Source of the DNA: Streptomyces sp. SJL17-4 | GTDB taxonomy: Bacteria > Actinomycetota > Actinomycetes > Streptomycetales > Streptomycetaceae | Assembly: GCF_036826855.1 (NCBI RefSeq) | Contig: NZ_CP104578.1 | Span: 1,922,001-1,986,000, forward strand | Direction of reading: 5' to 3' | DNA: 64,000 nt | Part shown: piece after piece, positions 1 through 8,438 of the stretch | Numbering within the stretch: the stretch's first letter is position 1 | Layout of the letters: the number at the start of each line of letters is the position of its first letter | Notes under the pieces: generated by a model | Database searches by the model: none | Seen by the model: the letters and a program-made list of their open reading frames with translations, nothing else | What the model was told of the DNA's origin: nothing | Translations under genes and position numbers: made by a program

Positions 1-500
1 CGGTCGGCGCGCGCGTGCACGATCGTGCGGGTGAGACCCGGATCGTCGGAGTCGATGACGAACGTGTCCCAGTCCTGGCCGACCAGAACGATCCGCCCTC
101 CGGGCACGACAACCCTGCGGGCCTCCGCCAACGCCCTCTCCGGTTCGGCCAGTTCATGGAACACCTTGTCCGCCCGGTAGCCGTCCACCGAGGCGTCCGG
201 CAGCGGCAGTCCGGAGGCCCCCGCGATGCGGAAGTCCGCCCGGGGCCACCGGCGGCGGGCGACGGCGATCATCCGTTCGCTCGGGTCCACGCCGACGGCC
301 GTCACACCCCCCTCGGCCAGTTCCGCCACGGCTCGTCCGGCGCCGCAGCCCACGTCCACCACGGACGTTCCGGGTTCGGCGCCGAGCAGGCCGTAGGACA
401 AGGCCCTCAGTTCCCCGGCGCCCGGCAGGCGATCGGCTGCGTCGAGCCGTGCGACGAGGTCGTCCGGTGACGGGCGCGTCAGTTCCGTGTCTCTGGTCAT
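1..500 (-). CDS. SAM-dependent methyltransferase (partial, 3' end outside window)
   Basis: Reading leftward from an ATG at 500, the protein begins MTRDTELTRPS and stays open to the window edge, so the C-terminus is missing. Residues around 45-60 carry the class I methyltransferase glycine motif VVDVGCGAGRAVAEL, followed by the acidic SAM-ribose region AVGVDPSERM, then a hydrophobic VVPGGRIVLVGQDWD stretch. This is the Methyltransf_11/25 fold seen in small-molecule or quinone-type methyltransferases; the substrate cannot be told. It is divergent from a MerR regulator with less than 80 nt between the likely starts, so the regulator may control it (inference). Confidence 0.8.
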   Translation of the reverse strand, partial: MTRDTELTRPSPDDLVARLDAADRLPGAGELRALSYGLLGAEPGTSVVDVGCGAGRAVAELAEGGVTAVGVDPSERMIAVARRRWPRADFRIAGASGLPLPDASVDGYRADKVFHELAEPERALAEARRVVVPGGRIVLVGQDWDTFVIDSDDPGLTRTIVHARAD

Positions 501-576
501 GAGCGCAAGGCTGGGGCTTAATGTCGACATGAAGTCAAGCGAGCACAGCGTGCTTGAGGGCGGGGAGCCTGCGGCG

Positions 577-981
577 ATGAGCATCGGCGCCCTCGCCGAA
601 CGCTTCGGTCTGGCCACGCATGTGTTGCGCCACTGGGAGGCGATGGGGCTGCTCGCTCCCGCACGTGACGCCGTCGGCCACCGCCGCTACCGCACCGCCG
701 ACCTCGCACGTGTCGCCGTCATCCTGCGTGCCAAGGAGGCGGGGCTGTCCCTGGACACCATCCGTTCTCTGGTCGCCACCGCCGATACCGCGAAGCGCCG
801 GGACACCCTCCGCGAGGAGGCCGAGACGCTTCGTTCCCGCATCGCGGCCGCGCAGGCCTCGCTCGAACTCCTTGAATGCGCCCTCGGCTGCGACCGGGAG
901 GACATCAGCCGGTGCGCCCATGTCCAGCGGACGGTGGCAGACCGCGTCGGCACGGACGCCGCCGCTCCCCGCCCCGTCTGA
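577..981 (+). CDS. MerR-family transcriptional regulator
   Basis: The 134-aa product starts MSIGALAERFGL, exactly where the MerR winged-helix domain normally begins, with THVLRHWEAMGLL as recognition region and HRRYRTADLARV as wing. A helical segment (about residues 70-110) would form the dimer coiled coil. The tail has cysteines in CALGCDREDISRCAHVQ, which could bind a metal or a thiol-reactive signal (inference). I chose ATG 577 because GGGGAG lies 9 nt upstream; an in-frame ATG at 529 without a clear ribosome site would add 16 residues. It is divergent from the methyltransferase gene. Confidence 0.82.
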   Translation: MSIGALAERFGLATHVLRHWEAMGLLAPARDAVGHRRYRTADLARVAVILRAKEAGLSLDTIRSLVATADTAKRRDTLREEAETLRSRIAAAQASLELLECALGCDREDISRCAHVQRTVADRVGTDAAAPRPV

Positions 982-1017
982 GACCGTCCGCCCGCCCGCT
1001 GTTCACCCGGCCTCGGG

Positions 1018-1494
1018 TCACCCGGCCTCGGCGCGCCGCTGCCGTCCCAGGTGGACCGTCGACCAGACGAGCGCCAGCAGGAAGAGCACGGCACCGGCGC
1101 CGAACACGACGGTGCCCACTGCCGCCCCACCGCCGCCGACGTCGTCCGCGGAAGCGGCCACCCGCGGATCGTCCTCCCGGTACCGGACGGTCAGACGTTC
1201 ACCGACGACGTTCTTCCCGTGACTGCTCCCCACCGGAAGGTCCGCCACCACGGTCCGCCCCTCGGCCTCGAACCTGACCTTGCATCCCCCCAGGAAGCAC
1301 CCCGAGCCGGCGGCCACCAGCGTCGCGTCGGCCTGTCGGCCGTCCTGGAGGGAGCGCAGGTGCTGGGCCGCCGGAAGCATCACGAGGCCCGACAGAGCCG
1401 CCAGCAGCACTGTGAGCACCAGCGCGAACACGATCGCCGCACGTGGTCCCAGGACTCCCTTGCCCGCGTTCGTCTCGGCGTTCAGGTCATCCAC
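1018..1494 (-). CDS. Two-TM membrane protein, DUF3592-like
   Basis: A product of about 158 aa with one hydrophobic segment near the N-terminus (AAIVFALVLTVLLAALSGLV) and a second near the C-terminus (VFGAGAVLFLLALVWSTV). The extracytoplasmic-looking middle contains the paired cysteines of GSGCFLGGCKV and the pattern VGERLTVRYREDDPRVAA. A short beta-rich domain with V-x-V-RYxxDDP between two TM segments is characteristic of DUF3592 proteins, whose function is unknown. The start is uncertain: GTG 1494 is used here, and a TTG at 1521 would add nine residues. Nothing in the neighbourhood fixes its role. Confidence 0.7.
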   Translation of the reverse strand: MDDLNAETNAGKGVLGPRAAIVFALVLTVLLAALSGLVMLPAAQHLRSLQDGRQADATLVAAGSGCFLGGCKVRFEAEGRTVVADLPVGSSHGKNVVGERLTVRYREDDPRVAASADDVGGGGAAVGTVVFGAGAVLFLLALVWSTVHLGRQRRAEAG

Positions 1495-1542
1495 CCCCTT
1501 CGGTCGTCTCTCTCTGATCAACGTACCCGTGCGGTCCGGAGG

Positions 1543-1980
1543 TCAGGAGCCGAGGTCCAGCTCGGCCCGCACGGTCTTCCCTACCGGTACGCGGTCGAGC
1601 ACCTCCCACCGGGCCGCCAGCGCCGCGACGAGCAGCAGGCCGCGCCCGCCCTCGTCGAGGGGCCTCGGGGCGACGGTGGCCGGACGCCGCTCGCCCCGGG
1701 TGTCGGAAACGTCGATCCGGAGCCGCAGCCCGGGTGTGTACGCGAGCGTCAGCTCGAAGTCCCGCCCGGGGACGCGGCCGTGGGTGACGGCGTTGGCGGC
1801 GAGTTCGGCGACGAGCAGCGCGGCGGCGTCGGAGACTTCGGAGCCGTACGGGATGTTCCAGCGGTCGAACTGGTGGAGAGCGAGCCGACGGGCGAGGCGG
1901 GCGCCGCGCGGGGTCGAGCTGAAGCGCTGGGTGAACACACGTACGGTGACGGTGGCTTCGCGGGTCACGGGGGAGGTCAT
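1543..1980 (-). CDS. RsbW/SpoIIAB-like ATP-binding protein
   Basis: A 145-aa single-domain protein with GHKL/HATPase_c_2 motifs: the N-box in VAELAANAVTHGR, the ATP-contact segment IDVSDTRGERRP and the glycine lid DEGGRGLLLVAALA. This family acts as anti-sigma/anti-anti-sigma-type serine kinases, and Streptomyces has many orphan copies. It is divergent from an XRE regulator followed by a DUF397 gene. The trio of ATPase, XRE-DUF5753 and DUF397 is the recurrent arrangement of whiJ/abaA-like developmental loci in Streptomyces. I infer a regulatory, not metabolic, role; the kinase substrate is unknown. Confidence 0.85.
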   Translation of the reverse strand: MTSPVTREATVTVRVFTQRFSSTPRGARLARRLALHQFDRWNIPYGSEVSDAAALLVAELAANAVTHGRVPGRDFELTLAYTPGLRLRIDVSDTRGERRPATVAPRPLDEGGRGLLLVAALAARWEVLDRVPVGKTVRAELDLGS

Positions 1981-2026
1981 GGGGCCAATGTGGCGGCGCC
2001 CGGGGGGTGTTGCCAGCTCAGAAACT

Positions 2027-2046
2027 CGTACGCTGCGCAGCGTACG
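2027..2046. promoter_or_regulatory. Perfect 20-bp palindrome, candidate operator
   Basis: CGTACGCTGCGCAGCGTACG reads identically on both strands. It lies in the 149-bp gap between the divergent starts of the ATP-binding protein (1980) and the XRE regulator (2130). Position and symmetry suggest the binding site of the XRE protein or a second regulator controlling both promoters. No binding data are visible from sequence. Confidence 0.55.
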
Positions 2047-2129
2047 GGTTCACACTCTGGACTGTACCGGTAACTATCAGTGAGCCTGGTTGCGTTCAGC
2101 ACGAGCACACGGGTACGGGAGGTGGCGGG

Positions 2130-2963
2130 GTGACGGACGAGGTTCCCAAGGGAAGTGAACCGGAGACGTCGGAGAGCCTGAAGGCTTTCGGGGAGGTGGT
2201 CAAGGTCCTCCGCAAGCGGGCGGGCCTGACGCAGGAGCAGTTCGCCCCACTGGTGGGCTACTCGGTCCCGATGGTCGCCTCGATCGAACAGGGCCGGCGG
2301 CTGCCGTCCAAGGGGTTCGTGGACCGGGCGGAGGAGGTGCTGGACGCGTTCGGGGTGATCCGGGCGGCGGCGAAGCATCTGACGCGCAAGGCGGGCTTGG
2401 CGAAGTGGTTCGAGGGGTGGGCGGAGCTGGAGCCCCTGGCGGTGACGCTGTACACGTTCGAGCCTCGACTCGCGCCAGGACTGCTCCAGACAACCGCCTA
2501 CGCCCGGACTCTCTTCGAGAAGCAGCTCCCAGCGATGAGCGATGACAAGATGGAGTCGAGCTTGGTCGCCCGCATGGAGCGCACGCGCATCCTCACGGAA
2601 CACCCGGAGACGATCTTCAGCTTCGTCATCGAGGAGCACGCCCTGCGCCGTCAGGTGGCCACCCCGGAGATCATGCGCGAGCAGATCGACCACATCATCG
2701 AACTCAGCTCACGGCGCAACGTCGACATCCAGATCATGCCGCAATCGCGCGGTCACCACGCGGGTCTCGACGGCCCCCTGTGCCTCCTGGAGACCGAGGA
2801 GAACGCCTGGTACGCGTACAGCGAGGGCCAAGGCACCGGCCAGCTCATCTCCGACCCCAAAGTGGTCAGCATCCTCCAGCAGCGATATGCCAGGATGCGG
2901 ACACAGGCTCTGTCCCCTGAGGAGTCCGTGAGCCTGCTGCGGGAGATCCGAGGAGCACTATGA
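2130..2963 (+). CDS. XRE-family regulator with DUF5753 domain
   Basis: A 277-aa protein with an N-terminal helix-turn-helix (about residues 18-70: KVLRKRAGLTQEQFAPLVGYS, VPMVASIEQGRRLPSKGFV) and a C-terminal DUF5753 region (from about residue 95). The latter includes the typical LEPLAVTLYTFEPRLAPGLLQT and the late segment FSFVIEEHALRRQV. GTG 2130 is preferred because GGGAGGTGG sits just upstream; the frame is open further 5' but lacks a better start. It overlaps the next gene by ATGA, so the two are translationally coupled. Such XRE/DUF397 pairs are known in Streptomyces as WhiJ-like or Scr1/Scr2-like regulators of development and antibiotic production. Confidence 0.88.
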   Translation: MTDEVPKGSEPETSESLKAFGEVVKVLRKRAGLTQEQFAPLVGYSVPMVASIEQGRRLPSKGFVDRAEEVLDAFGVIRAAAKHLTRKAGLAKWFEGWAELEPLAVTLYTFEPRLAPGLLQTTAYARTLFEKQLPAMSDDKMESSLVARMERTRILTEHPETIFSFVIEEHALRRQVATPEIMREQIDHIIELSSRRNVDIQIMPQSRGHHAGLDGPLCLLETEENAWYAYSEGQGTGQLISDPKVVSILQQRYARMRTQALSPEESVSLLREIRGAL

Positions 2964-3199
2964 GCACCACTGAACTGGCCTGGTTCAAGAGCAGCTACAG
3001 CACCGGCGACGGCGGCAACTGCGTCGAAGTCGCCCTCTCCTGGCACAAGTCCACGTACAGCAGTGGCGACGGCGACAACTGCGTAGAAGTCGCCTCCTGC
3101 CCCTCCACCGTCCACGTCCGCGACTCCAAGACCCCCACTGGCCCCCAGCTCGCCCTCTCCCCCATCACCTGGACGGAGTTCCTCGCCGAACTGGGTTGA
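2960..3199 (+). CDS. DUF397 protein with internal duplication
   Basis: A 79-aa partner of the upstream XRE regulator, overlapping it by 4 nt. DUF397 proteins usually carry one W-x-KSSYS-x-GDGGNCVEVA block followed by V-x-VRDSK and a W-x-x-F end. Here the first block occurs twice, starting at W8 (WFKSSYSTGDGGNCVEVA) and W28 (WHKSTYSSGDGDNCVEVA), a 20-residue period, before VHVRDSKTP and the terminal ITWTEFLAELG. The duplication is divergent at DNA level, so it is not a sequencing stutter. The role is probably as binding partner or modulator of the XRE protein (family knowledge). Confidence 0.88.
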   Translation: MSTTELAWFKSSYSTGDGGNCVEVALSWHKSTYSSGDGDNCVEVASCPSTVHVRDSKTPTGPQLALSPITWTEFLAELG

Positions 3200-3214
3200 A
3201 CCGGCCGCCTGTTC

Positions 3215-3673
3215 CTAGCCGTTGACGTCGAGCGCCGTCCCGTACAACCGGGTGACCTTCAGCCGGATGACGACCCGGCGCTCGGCGACCAGCTGTTCCA
3301 GGAACGCGTTCTCGTCCTCCGGCTTCGCCGCCTGGGGGATCATGGCGAGCAGTTCCCTGCCGGTCGCATCGCCCGGCATGGTCGTCGTCTCGGAGACCTC
3401 CGCCTCGCCCTCGGCCACGGCGAAGGACCACACGTCGCCGCCCGGGACGTGCACGGCCGCGCGCGGGTCGCGCCGGAGCTGCTTGGCCTTGACGCGGTCG
3501 GCGGTCGTGGAGAACCGCACGACGCGGGCCTCGGGGTCCCAGCTGTACAGCATCGTGGTGAGATGCGGATGACCGCTGCTCTTGTTGGTCGCGAGCGTGC
3601 CGAACTGCTGTGTGCTCAGCAGTTCGGAAAGCTCGTCGTCGGACAGAACGCGGGGTGCGGGACCTTGGCTCAT
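3215..3673 (-). CDS. PPOX-class (F420/FMN-dependent) oxidoreductase
   Basis: A 152-aa split-barrel flavin/F420-binding protein. It has LLSTQQFGTLATNKSSGHPH at the N-terminus, then TTMLYSWDPEARVVRFST, and the phosphate-contacting DRVKAKQLRRDPRAAVHV block typical of Rv1155-like F420-dependent PPOX proteins. ATG 3673 begins MSQGPAPRVLSDDEL; the open frame upstream is longer but is shadow coding of the opposite SDR gene. It converges tail-to-tail with the DUF397 gene with 15 nt between them. The exact substrate is unknown. Confidence 0.82.
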   Translation of the reverse strand: MSQGPAPRVLSDDELSELLSTQQFGTLATNKSSGHPHLTTMLYSWDPEARVVRFSTTADRVKAKQLRRDPRAAVHVPGGDVWSFAVAEGEAEVSETTTMPGDATGRELLAMIPQAAKPEDENAFLEQLVAERRVVIRLKVTRLYGTALDVNG

Positions 3674-3814
3674 GGCCGATGAACCGCCGTGTCCGCCCCC
3701 GGTATTCCGCAGTGCCACACGCGGGCGACCGGAGTGCCGTGTGCCAGGATGCCGGGACCGGTCCCCCTCCGCACAGGGCGTGCCGGTACACGCACGACGC
3801 GAGGAGCGACACGC

Positions 3815-4600
3815 ATGAGCACGACCCCCGGCGGCTACCTCTCCGGCCTCTTCTCCCTCGAAGGGCGCACGGCCCTCGTCACGGGCGGCAGTTCCGGCAT
3901 CGGCCGCGCCATCGCCGGCGCCCTGGCCCGCGCCGGGGCGAGCGTGGTCGTCATGGCCCGCAAGGAGGCCGAGCTCGTCGCGACCGTCGACGAACTGACC
4001 GCCGACGGCTGCCGGGCAGCCTGGGTGAGCGTCGACCTGAGCACGCGCGAGGGGATCAAGGCCGGAGCCGAGCAGGCGGCGGCGGTCTTCGGTGAGCCGG
4101 ACATCCTGGTGAACTCGGCGGGGATCAACCTCCGGCCCCCGTTCGGCGAACTCGCCGAGGAGGTCTGGGACACGACGATGACCGTGAACCTGGAGGCGCC
4201 GTTCCTCCTCGGTCAGCGCTTCGGTCCGGGCATGGCCGAGCGCGGTTTCGGCCGGATCATCCACATCACTTCGCAGCAGGCGCACCGCGCCTTCGTGCAG
4301 AGCGGGGCGTACGGGGTGTCCAAGGGCGCCCTGGAGTCGCTGGCCCGTTCGCAGGCCGAGGCCTGGTCGCCGTACGGCGTCACGGCCAACACTCTGGTCC
4401 CCGGCTTCGTGATGACCCCGCTCAACCAGCGGCTCTCCACCGACCCCGAGAAGGTGGCCGCGCTCGCCGCCCGCACCATGGTCGGCCGCAACGGCCTCGC
4501 CGAGGACTTCGCGGGTGCGGCGGTCTTCCTGGCGAGCGCCTCCTCCGCGTACGTCACGGGCCAGTCGCTCTTCGTCGACGGTGGCTTCTCCGTCCACTGA
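3815..4600 (+). CDS. SDR-family NAD(P)-dependent oxidoreductase
   Basis: A 261-aa classical short-chain dehydrogenase. It has the Rossmann motif TGGSSGIG (about residues 20-27), NSAG in DILVNSAGIN, a catalytic Ser in HITSQQAHRAF, YGVSKGAL as the YxxxK pair, and the C-terminal YVTGQSLFVDGGFS. This layout resembles gluconate 5-dehydrogenase/3-oxoacyl-ACP-reductase-like SDRs; substrate assignment is not possible. ATG 3815 has GAGGAG 8 nt upstream. It is divergent from the PPOX gene, and a short intergenic space of about 170 nt separates it from the GTPase island. Confidence 0.88.
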   Translation: MSTTPGGYLSGLFSLEGRTALVTGGSSGIGRAIAGALARAGASVVVMARKEAELVATVDELTADGCRAAWVSVDLSTREGIKAGAEQAAAVFGEPDILVNSAGINLRPPFGELAEEVWDTTMTVNLEAPFLLGQRFGPGMAERGFGRIIHITSQQAHRAFVQSGAYGVSKGALESLARSQAEAWSPYGVTANTLVPGFVMTPLNQRLSTDPEKVAALAARTMVGRNGLAEDFAGAAVFLASASSAYVTGQSLFVDGGFSVH

Positions 4601-4771
4601 GTGACGGGGACCGCCGGCCCCGGCGACGACCAGCCGCGACAGCCCCTGGCTCCGCCACGCTGCGCAGCCGCTCCGGTACGGGCGGTAATAGCGGTAAACC
4701 CCCTGCACAGCGCCACGACTTCTGCTGAGATGTACCCCCGGCGGGTAGCCGGACGATCATGAGGGACGGGG

Positions 4772-7183
4772 ATGCGACGGGGGTTCGGAGAACGCTTGGG
4801 GCTGCCCAGCGCACTGGGTTCCTTACCCCTCGCCCCGCTCGCACCCGAGTACGGCGAACTGATGGACCATCAGCGCACGGCCGGGTTACGTCACTTCGGA
4901 GAGGCTCTGGTCGGGGACGGCGAGACGCTGTCCTTCCTGGACGGCCTCTTCCTGTGCGCCGGGAACCGGCGGCACCACCTCAGCGCGGCCCGGCTGCGTG
5001 ACCTCGCCGACGCCCATCCGTCGCGGGGCCCCCTCCTGAGGCTCCTCGCCGACATCCAGACCCGCGACGCGGCCGTCCTCCGGCGCGTGCTGCTCCACCA
5101 GCTGATCGGGCTCCTCCAGGAGCCGGGAGCACGGCGGAAGGCCGCCGGGCTCGACCCGGCCGAGGCGGCCCTCCTCGAACAGGCCGTCCCCACCGTGCCC
5201 GTCCTCGACGCACGGCAGCGCAAGGCGGCCGAGTCGCTCGGCGGGCTCTGGCGCCGGCGCCGGTTACGGGCCGCCGCGCGGGCCCTCGACGCCCTGGGCC
5301 CCGCCGCCGTCCGCACCGACCCGGCGCTCTCGCACCTCGCCTCCCGGCTCGCCCGCCGCCTCGGCCGCTGCGACCGCTCGCTCGCCGCCGCACGCGCCAC
5401 CCGGGACACGGAGGCGGCCCGCACCCACTATCTGGACGCCCTCGGAGTGGCCGCCGACGACGACACGGCGACGCGCGGCCTGATCACGCTGGGCCGCCCC
5501 CGGCGCCCCGAGGACGCCCCGCTCACGGCCCGGCTCTCCGGCGACCGGGTCCTCCTCTCCTGGCCGGCGACCGACGGACGGAGCTGGCGCGCGGTCCGTC
5601 TCACCCGGGGCACGGACCGGCCGGCCGTCGTCCCCTCGACCGCCACGACGCCCGGGGCCAGAGGAGCCGCCGTCGACCACAGCCCCCGGCGCGGAACCCA
5701 GGTGCGGTACGCGGTGTTCCCTCTGCTCGACGGCGTCCCCGACGGGCCTCCGCTGGTCTCGGGGCCGCTCCTGATCGCTCCCGACGCCGAGGACCTCACC
5801 GTCACCGACGCGCCCGCGCGGCTCACGGTCCGCTGGACCCGTCCGCCCCGCACCGCCCGTGTGACGGTCGCCCTGCACGCCGCCGACGGCCCGGCGCGCG
5901 GCGGCCCGGCGCCCGGCGGCACGATGCCCGGCGGCACGGTGCTCGCGCGCCACGACGCGGGCGCCGACGGCGACACGCACACCTTCACCGGGCTCCGGCC
6001 CGGCTCCTACCTCGTCCGTGTCGTCTGCCACCACTCCTCTCCCGAGGGCCGGGAGGTGGAGTCCGAGGGAGTACGGGCCGCCGGTGTCGTCCACGTGTGG
6101 CCGGAGCCGCTCACCGCGCTCACCGTGACACCGGACCCCGAGGGAGGCGTCCGGTTCACCGGCCGGGGTGCGGCCGACGCCGAGGTGCGCCTCGTCGCCT
6201 GGACCGGCCCGGCGGGGGCGCCGCCCGAGGGCACCGGTCTGCGCACCGACGCCCTGCCGGCCGCGCTCCCCTGGGCCACGTACGGCACCGCGCACCCGGT
6301 GACGTCGCCCTCCGCCTTCGCGGGGCGGATCGTCGCGGTGGCCGTACTCGGGGAACGGGCCCTCGTCGGCCCGTCCGTCCTGGTCGACATCCCGGCGCCG
6401 GTGACCGGACTCCAGGGCCTGCGCGAGCACGACGGACAGGTGCGGCTCGTCTTCGACTGGCCCGCCGACGCCGGGTCGGTGGAGGTCGAGTGGGAGCAGG
6501 AAGGAGCCCGGGACCGCTCCCGGGTCAGCCGCTCCCGCTTCTTCCGGGAGGGGCTGCGGCTGCCGATCGGTCCGGCCTCCGCCCGGATCGGTGTGCGCGC
6601 CGCCTCCCGCCACGAGCCGCTCGCCGGGCCGTCCGCCGGGCCGGAGGCCGGGTCACCCGCGCCGCCCGCCGGGTCGGAGGCCGGCGCACCCTCCGTGAAC
6701 GCCCCGGACGCCGTGGACCCGACCGTCGTCGTCCGGCGTGCCCCCGCCGTGCTCGTCCTCCCCGGGGACGTCGTCGTCTCCTTCCGGCTGGTGACCCGGC
6801 GCCGGGGCCTCGCGCGCAGGGCGACGCCCGAGGCGGTCGAAGTGACGGTGAAGGGGGCGGACCTTCCCGGCTCCTCCCCCGCCGGCGCCGACCCGCCCGA
6901 CACCGCTGACCGCCCCACCCTCCCCGCTCTCCCCGCCCTCCCCGACCTCGTGCTCGTCGGCCGCGTCGGCGACGCCGCCACCGCGCGCCCCCGGCACCCC
7001 GAGGACGGTGACGTCCTCGTCCGGCTGACCGGGGCGGAGCTGGCCGCCTCGCCGCGCACGGTCCGCGAGCTGCCCGCCGGGCACCTCCGGCCGCCCTACG
7101 CCCTGCGCGCGTTCCTGGCCGGCGAGCACGCCGGCTCCGTACGCCTCGAAGAACCCGCCCTCTCGACCCTGGTGGTGCGCTGA
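4772..7183 (+). CDS. Large Fn3-like beta-sandwich protein, first gene of the GTPase island
   Basis: An 803-aa protein without signal peptide or TM segments. Residues 1-230 are alpha-helical and Leu/Arg/Ala-rich (for example RRRRLRAAARALDALGPAAV). From about 235 onward come repeated beta-strand modules with fibronectin-III-like endings such as HTFTGLRPGSYLVRVV, APARLTVRWTRPPRTARVTV and GLREHDGQVRLVFDWPADAG. Two Pro/Gly/Ala linkers with tandem variation (around 390-400 and 610-640) separate modules. It starts at ATG 4772 after GAGGGACGGGG and ends 1 nt before the GTPase gene, so it heads the operon. I do not recognise a catalytic site. A scaffold or ligand-recognition role in the GTPase system is inference. 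Confidence 0.75.
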   Translation: MRRGFGERLGLPSALGSLPLAPLAPEYGELMDHQRTAGLRHFGEALVGDGETLSFLDGLFLCAGNRRHHLSAARLRDLADAHPSRGPLLRLLADIQTRDAAVLRRVLLHQLIGLLQEPGARRKAAGLDPAEAALLEQAVPTVPVLDARQRKAAESLGGLWRRRRLRAAARALDALGPAAVRTDPALSHLASRLARRLGRCDRSLAAARATRDTEAARTHYLDALGVAADDDTATRGLITLGRPRRPEDAPLTARLSGDRVLLSWPATDGRSWRAVRLTRGTDRPAVVPSTATTPGARGAAVDHSPRRGTQVRYAVFPLLDGVPDGPPLVSGPLLIAPDAEDLTVTDAPARLTVRWTRPPRTARVTVALHAADGPARGGPAPGGTMPGGTVLARHDAGADGDTHTFTGLRPGSYLVRVVCHHSSPEGREVESEGVRAAGVVHVWPEPLTALTVTPDPEGGVRFTGRGAADAEVRLVAWTGPAGAPPEGTGLRTDALPAALPWATYGTAHPVTSPSAFAGRIVAVAVLGERALVGPSVLVDIPAPVTGLQGLREHDGQVRLVFDWPADAGSVEVEWEQEGARDRSRVSRSRFFREGLRLPIGPASARIGVRAASRHEPLAGPSAGPEAGSPAPPAGSEAGAPSVNAPDAVDPTVVVRRAPAVLVLPGDVVVSFRLVTRRRGLARRATPEAVEVTVKGADLPGSSPAGADPPDTADRPTLPALPALPDLVLVGRVGDAATARPRHPEDGDVLVRLTGAELAASPRTVRELPAGHLRPPYALRAFLAGEHAGSVRLEEPALSTLVVR

Positions 7184-7184
7184 C

Positions 7185-8438
7185 ATGACGACGGTGATCT
7201 GCCCGTACTGCTTCGACCGTTCCCAGGCCTCGCGCCTCCCGTACCGCTGTCTGATGTCCCGTACCGGCCTGCGCGGGGGCACCCCCTGCGACCCCGAACG
7301 GGACGACCTGTGGGCGAGCTTCACGGGCGCCGCGGCGCCCCCCGCCGCGTACATGAGGGGTCCGGTGTTCGCCGCCCCCGGCGGCCTCGGCAGGCTGCGC
7401 GGCGGTGGCGGCGGGCGCGCCGAGTGCCCGCGCTGCGGCGTGGCCACGCCCGTGCGGGTGTGCGCGGCCTGCCACAGCGACCTGCCCAGCGACTACTGCG
7501 CCCAGGACAGCCGGATCATCGCGCTGATCGGGGCGAAGGCGTCCGGCAAGAGCACCTATGTGTCGGTCCTCGTCAACGAGTTGAGGCACCGGGTCGGGCA
7601 GGCGTACGGGGCGGCGCTCGCCGCCATGGGCGACGAGAGCCAGAACCGTGACCGCGAGATGGCGGAGGACCTGTACGAGCGGCTGCGGCTGCCCGGCGCG
7701 ACCCGGCCCGCCGCGACCGGGTTCAACGACCCGCTGCTCTACCGCCTGAGCCTGCCGAGGCAGGGCCGCCAGGGCAGCCGGCACACGGCGCTCGTCTTCT
7801 TCGACGCGGCCGGTGAGGACCTCAAGTCGGCCGAGTCGATGACCCGCTACACCCAGTACCTGAGCGCGGCCGACGGCATCGTCCTGCTCGTCGACCCGCT
7901 GCAGCTGGGGGCGGTACGGGACGCCCTGCCCGGGAGCGGCGGGCCGCCCCTGCCCTCCCGCGAGACCCCGGCCCTGCAGATCGCCGCCGACGTCGCCACC
8001 CAGCTGCGCTCGCACCGCCGGAGCGGCTCGCGCGGCCGGGTGGACACGCCGCTCGCCGTCGCCGTCACCAAGACGGACACCCTGCGCTCGCTGGTCGACC
8101 CGCACTCCCCGCTGCTGCGCAACACCCCGCACTCCGGCGGCCGGTTCGACGAGGCCGACCGGCTCGCCGTCCACGAGGAGACCCGGTCGCTGCTGGAGGG
8201 CTGGGACTCGGGGGCGCTCTGGCGGCAGCTGGAGCGGGACTTCTCCACGGTGTCGCTCTTCGGTCTGTCCGCGCTCGGCTCCCCGCCGCCCGCCGACGCC
8301 CCCGCCGACGCGCCCAAGTCCGGTCCCCAGCCCGTCCGCGTCGAGGACCCGATCCTGTGGCTCCTCGGACGGCGCGGCCTCATCCCGGTCGCCAAGCCGC
8401 CGCGCGACGGCGGCGCCAAGGGGGAGTCCACGGCATGA
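7185..8438 (+). CDS. Zinc-finger P-loop GTPase (double-GTPase-type system, member 1)
   Basis: A 417-aa cytoplasmic protein. The N-terminus has a CPYC pair at residues 6-9, and a second cluster CPRC...CAAC...C lies at about 81-105. The P-loop domain follows: Walker A GAKASGKST (116-124), G3-like FFDAAGEDL (about 205-213) and G4-like VTKTD (294-298). The alpha/beta order and TKxD specificity motif point to a TRAFAC-type GTPase. Two such GTPases encoded with a GAP1 protein match the 'double GTPase' arrangement described computationally for actinobacterial conflict systems. It overlaps the GAP1 gene by ATGA. The trigger is unknown. Confidence 0.8.
   Translation: MTTVICPYCFDRSQASRLPYRCLMSRTGLRGGTPCDPERDDLWASFTGAAAPPAAYMRGPVFAAPGGLGRLRGGGGGRAECPRCGVATPVRVCAACHSDLPSDYCAQDSRIIALIGAKASGKSTYVSVLVNELRHRVGQAYGAALAAMGDESQNRDREMAEDLYERLRLPGATRPAATGFNDPLLYRLSLPRQGRQGSRHTALVFFDAAGEDLKSAESMTRYTQYLSAADGIVLLVDPLQLGAVRDALPGSGGPPLPSRETPALQIAADVATQLRSHRRSGSRGRVDTPLAVAVTKTDTLRSLVDPHSPLLRNTPHSGGRFDEADRLAVHEETRSLLEGWDSGALWRQLERDFSTVSLFGLSALGSPPPADAPADAPKSGPQPVRVEDPILWLLGRRGLIPVAKPPRDGGAKGESTA

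Noticed and set aside
3677..4708. Long minus-strand open frames across the SDR gene, and similar long antisense frames over most genes
   Set aside because: They are high-GC shadow frames: codon third positions and protein motifs all support the plus-strand SDR (and the corresponding real gene elsewhere).
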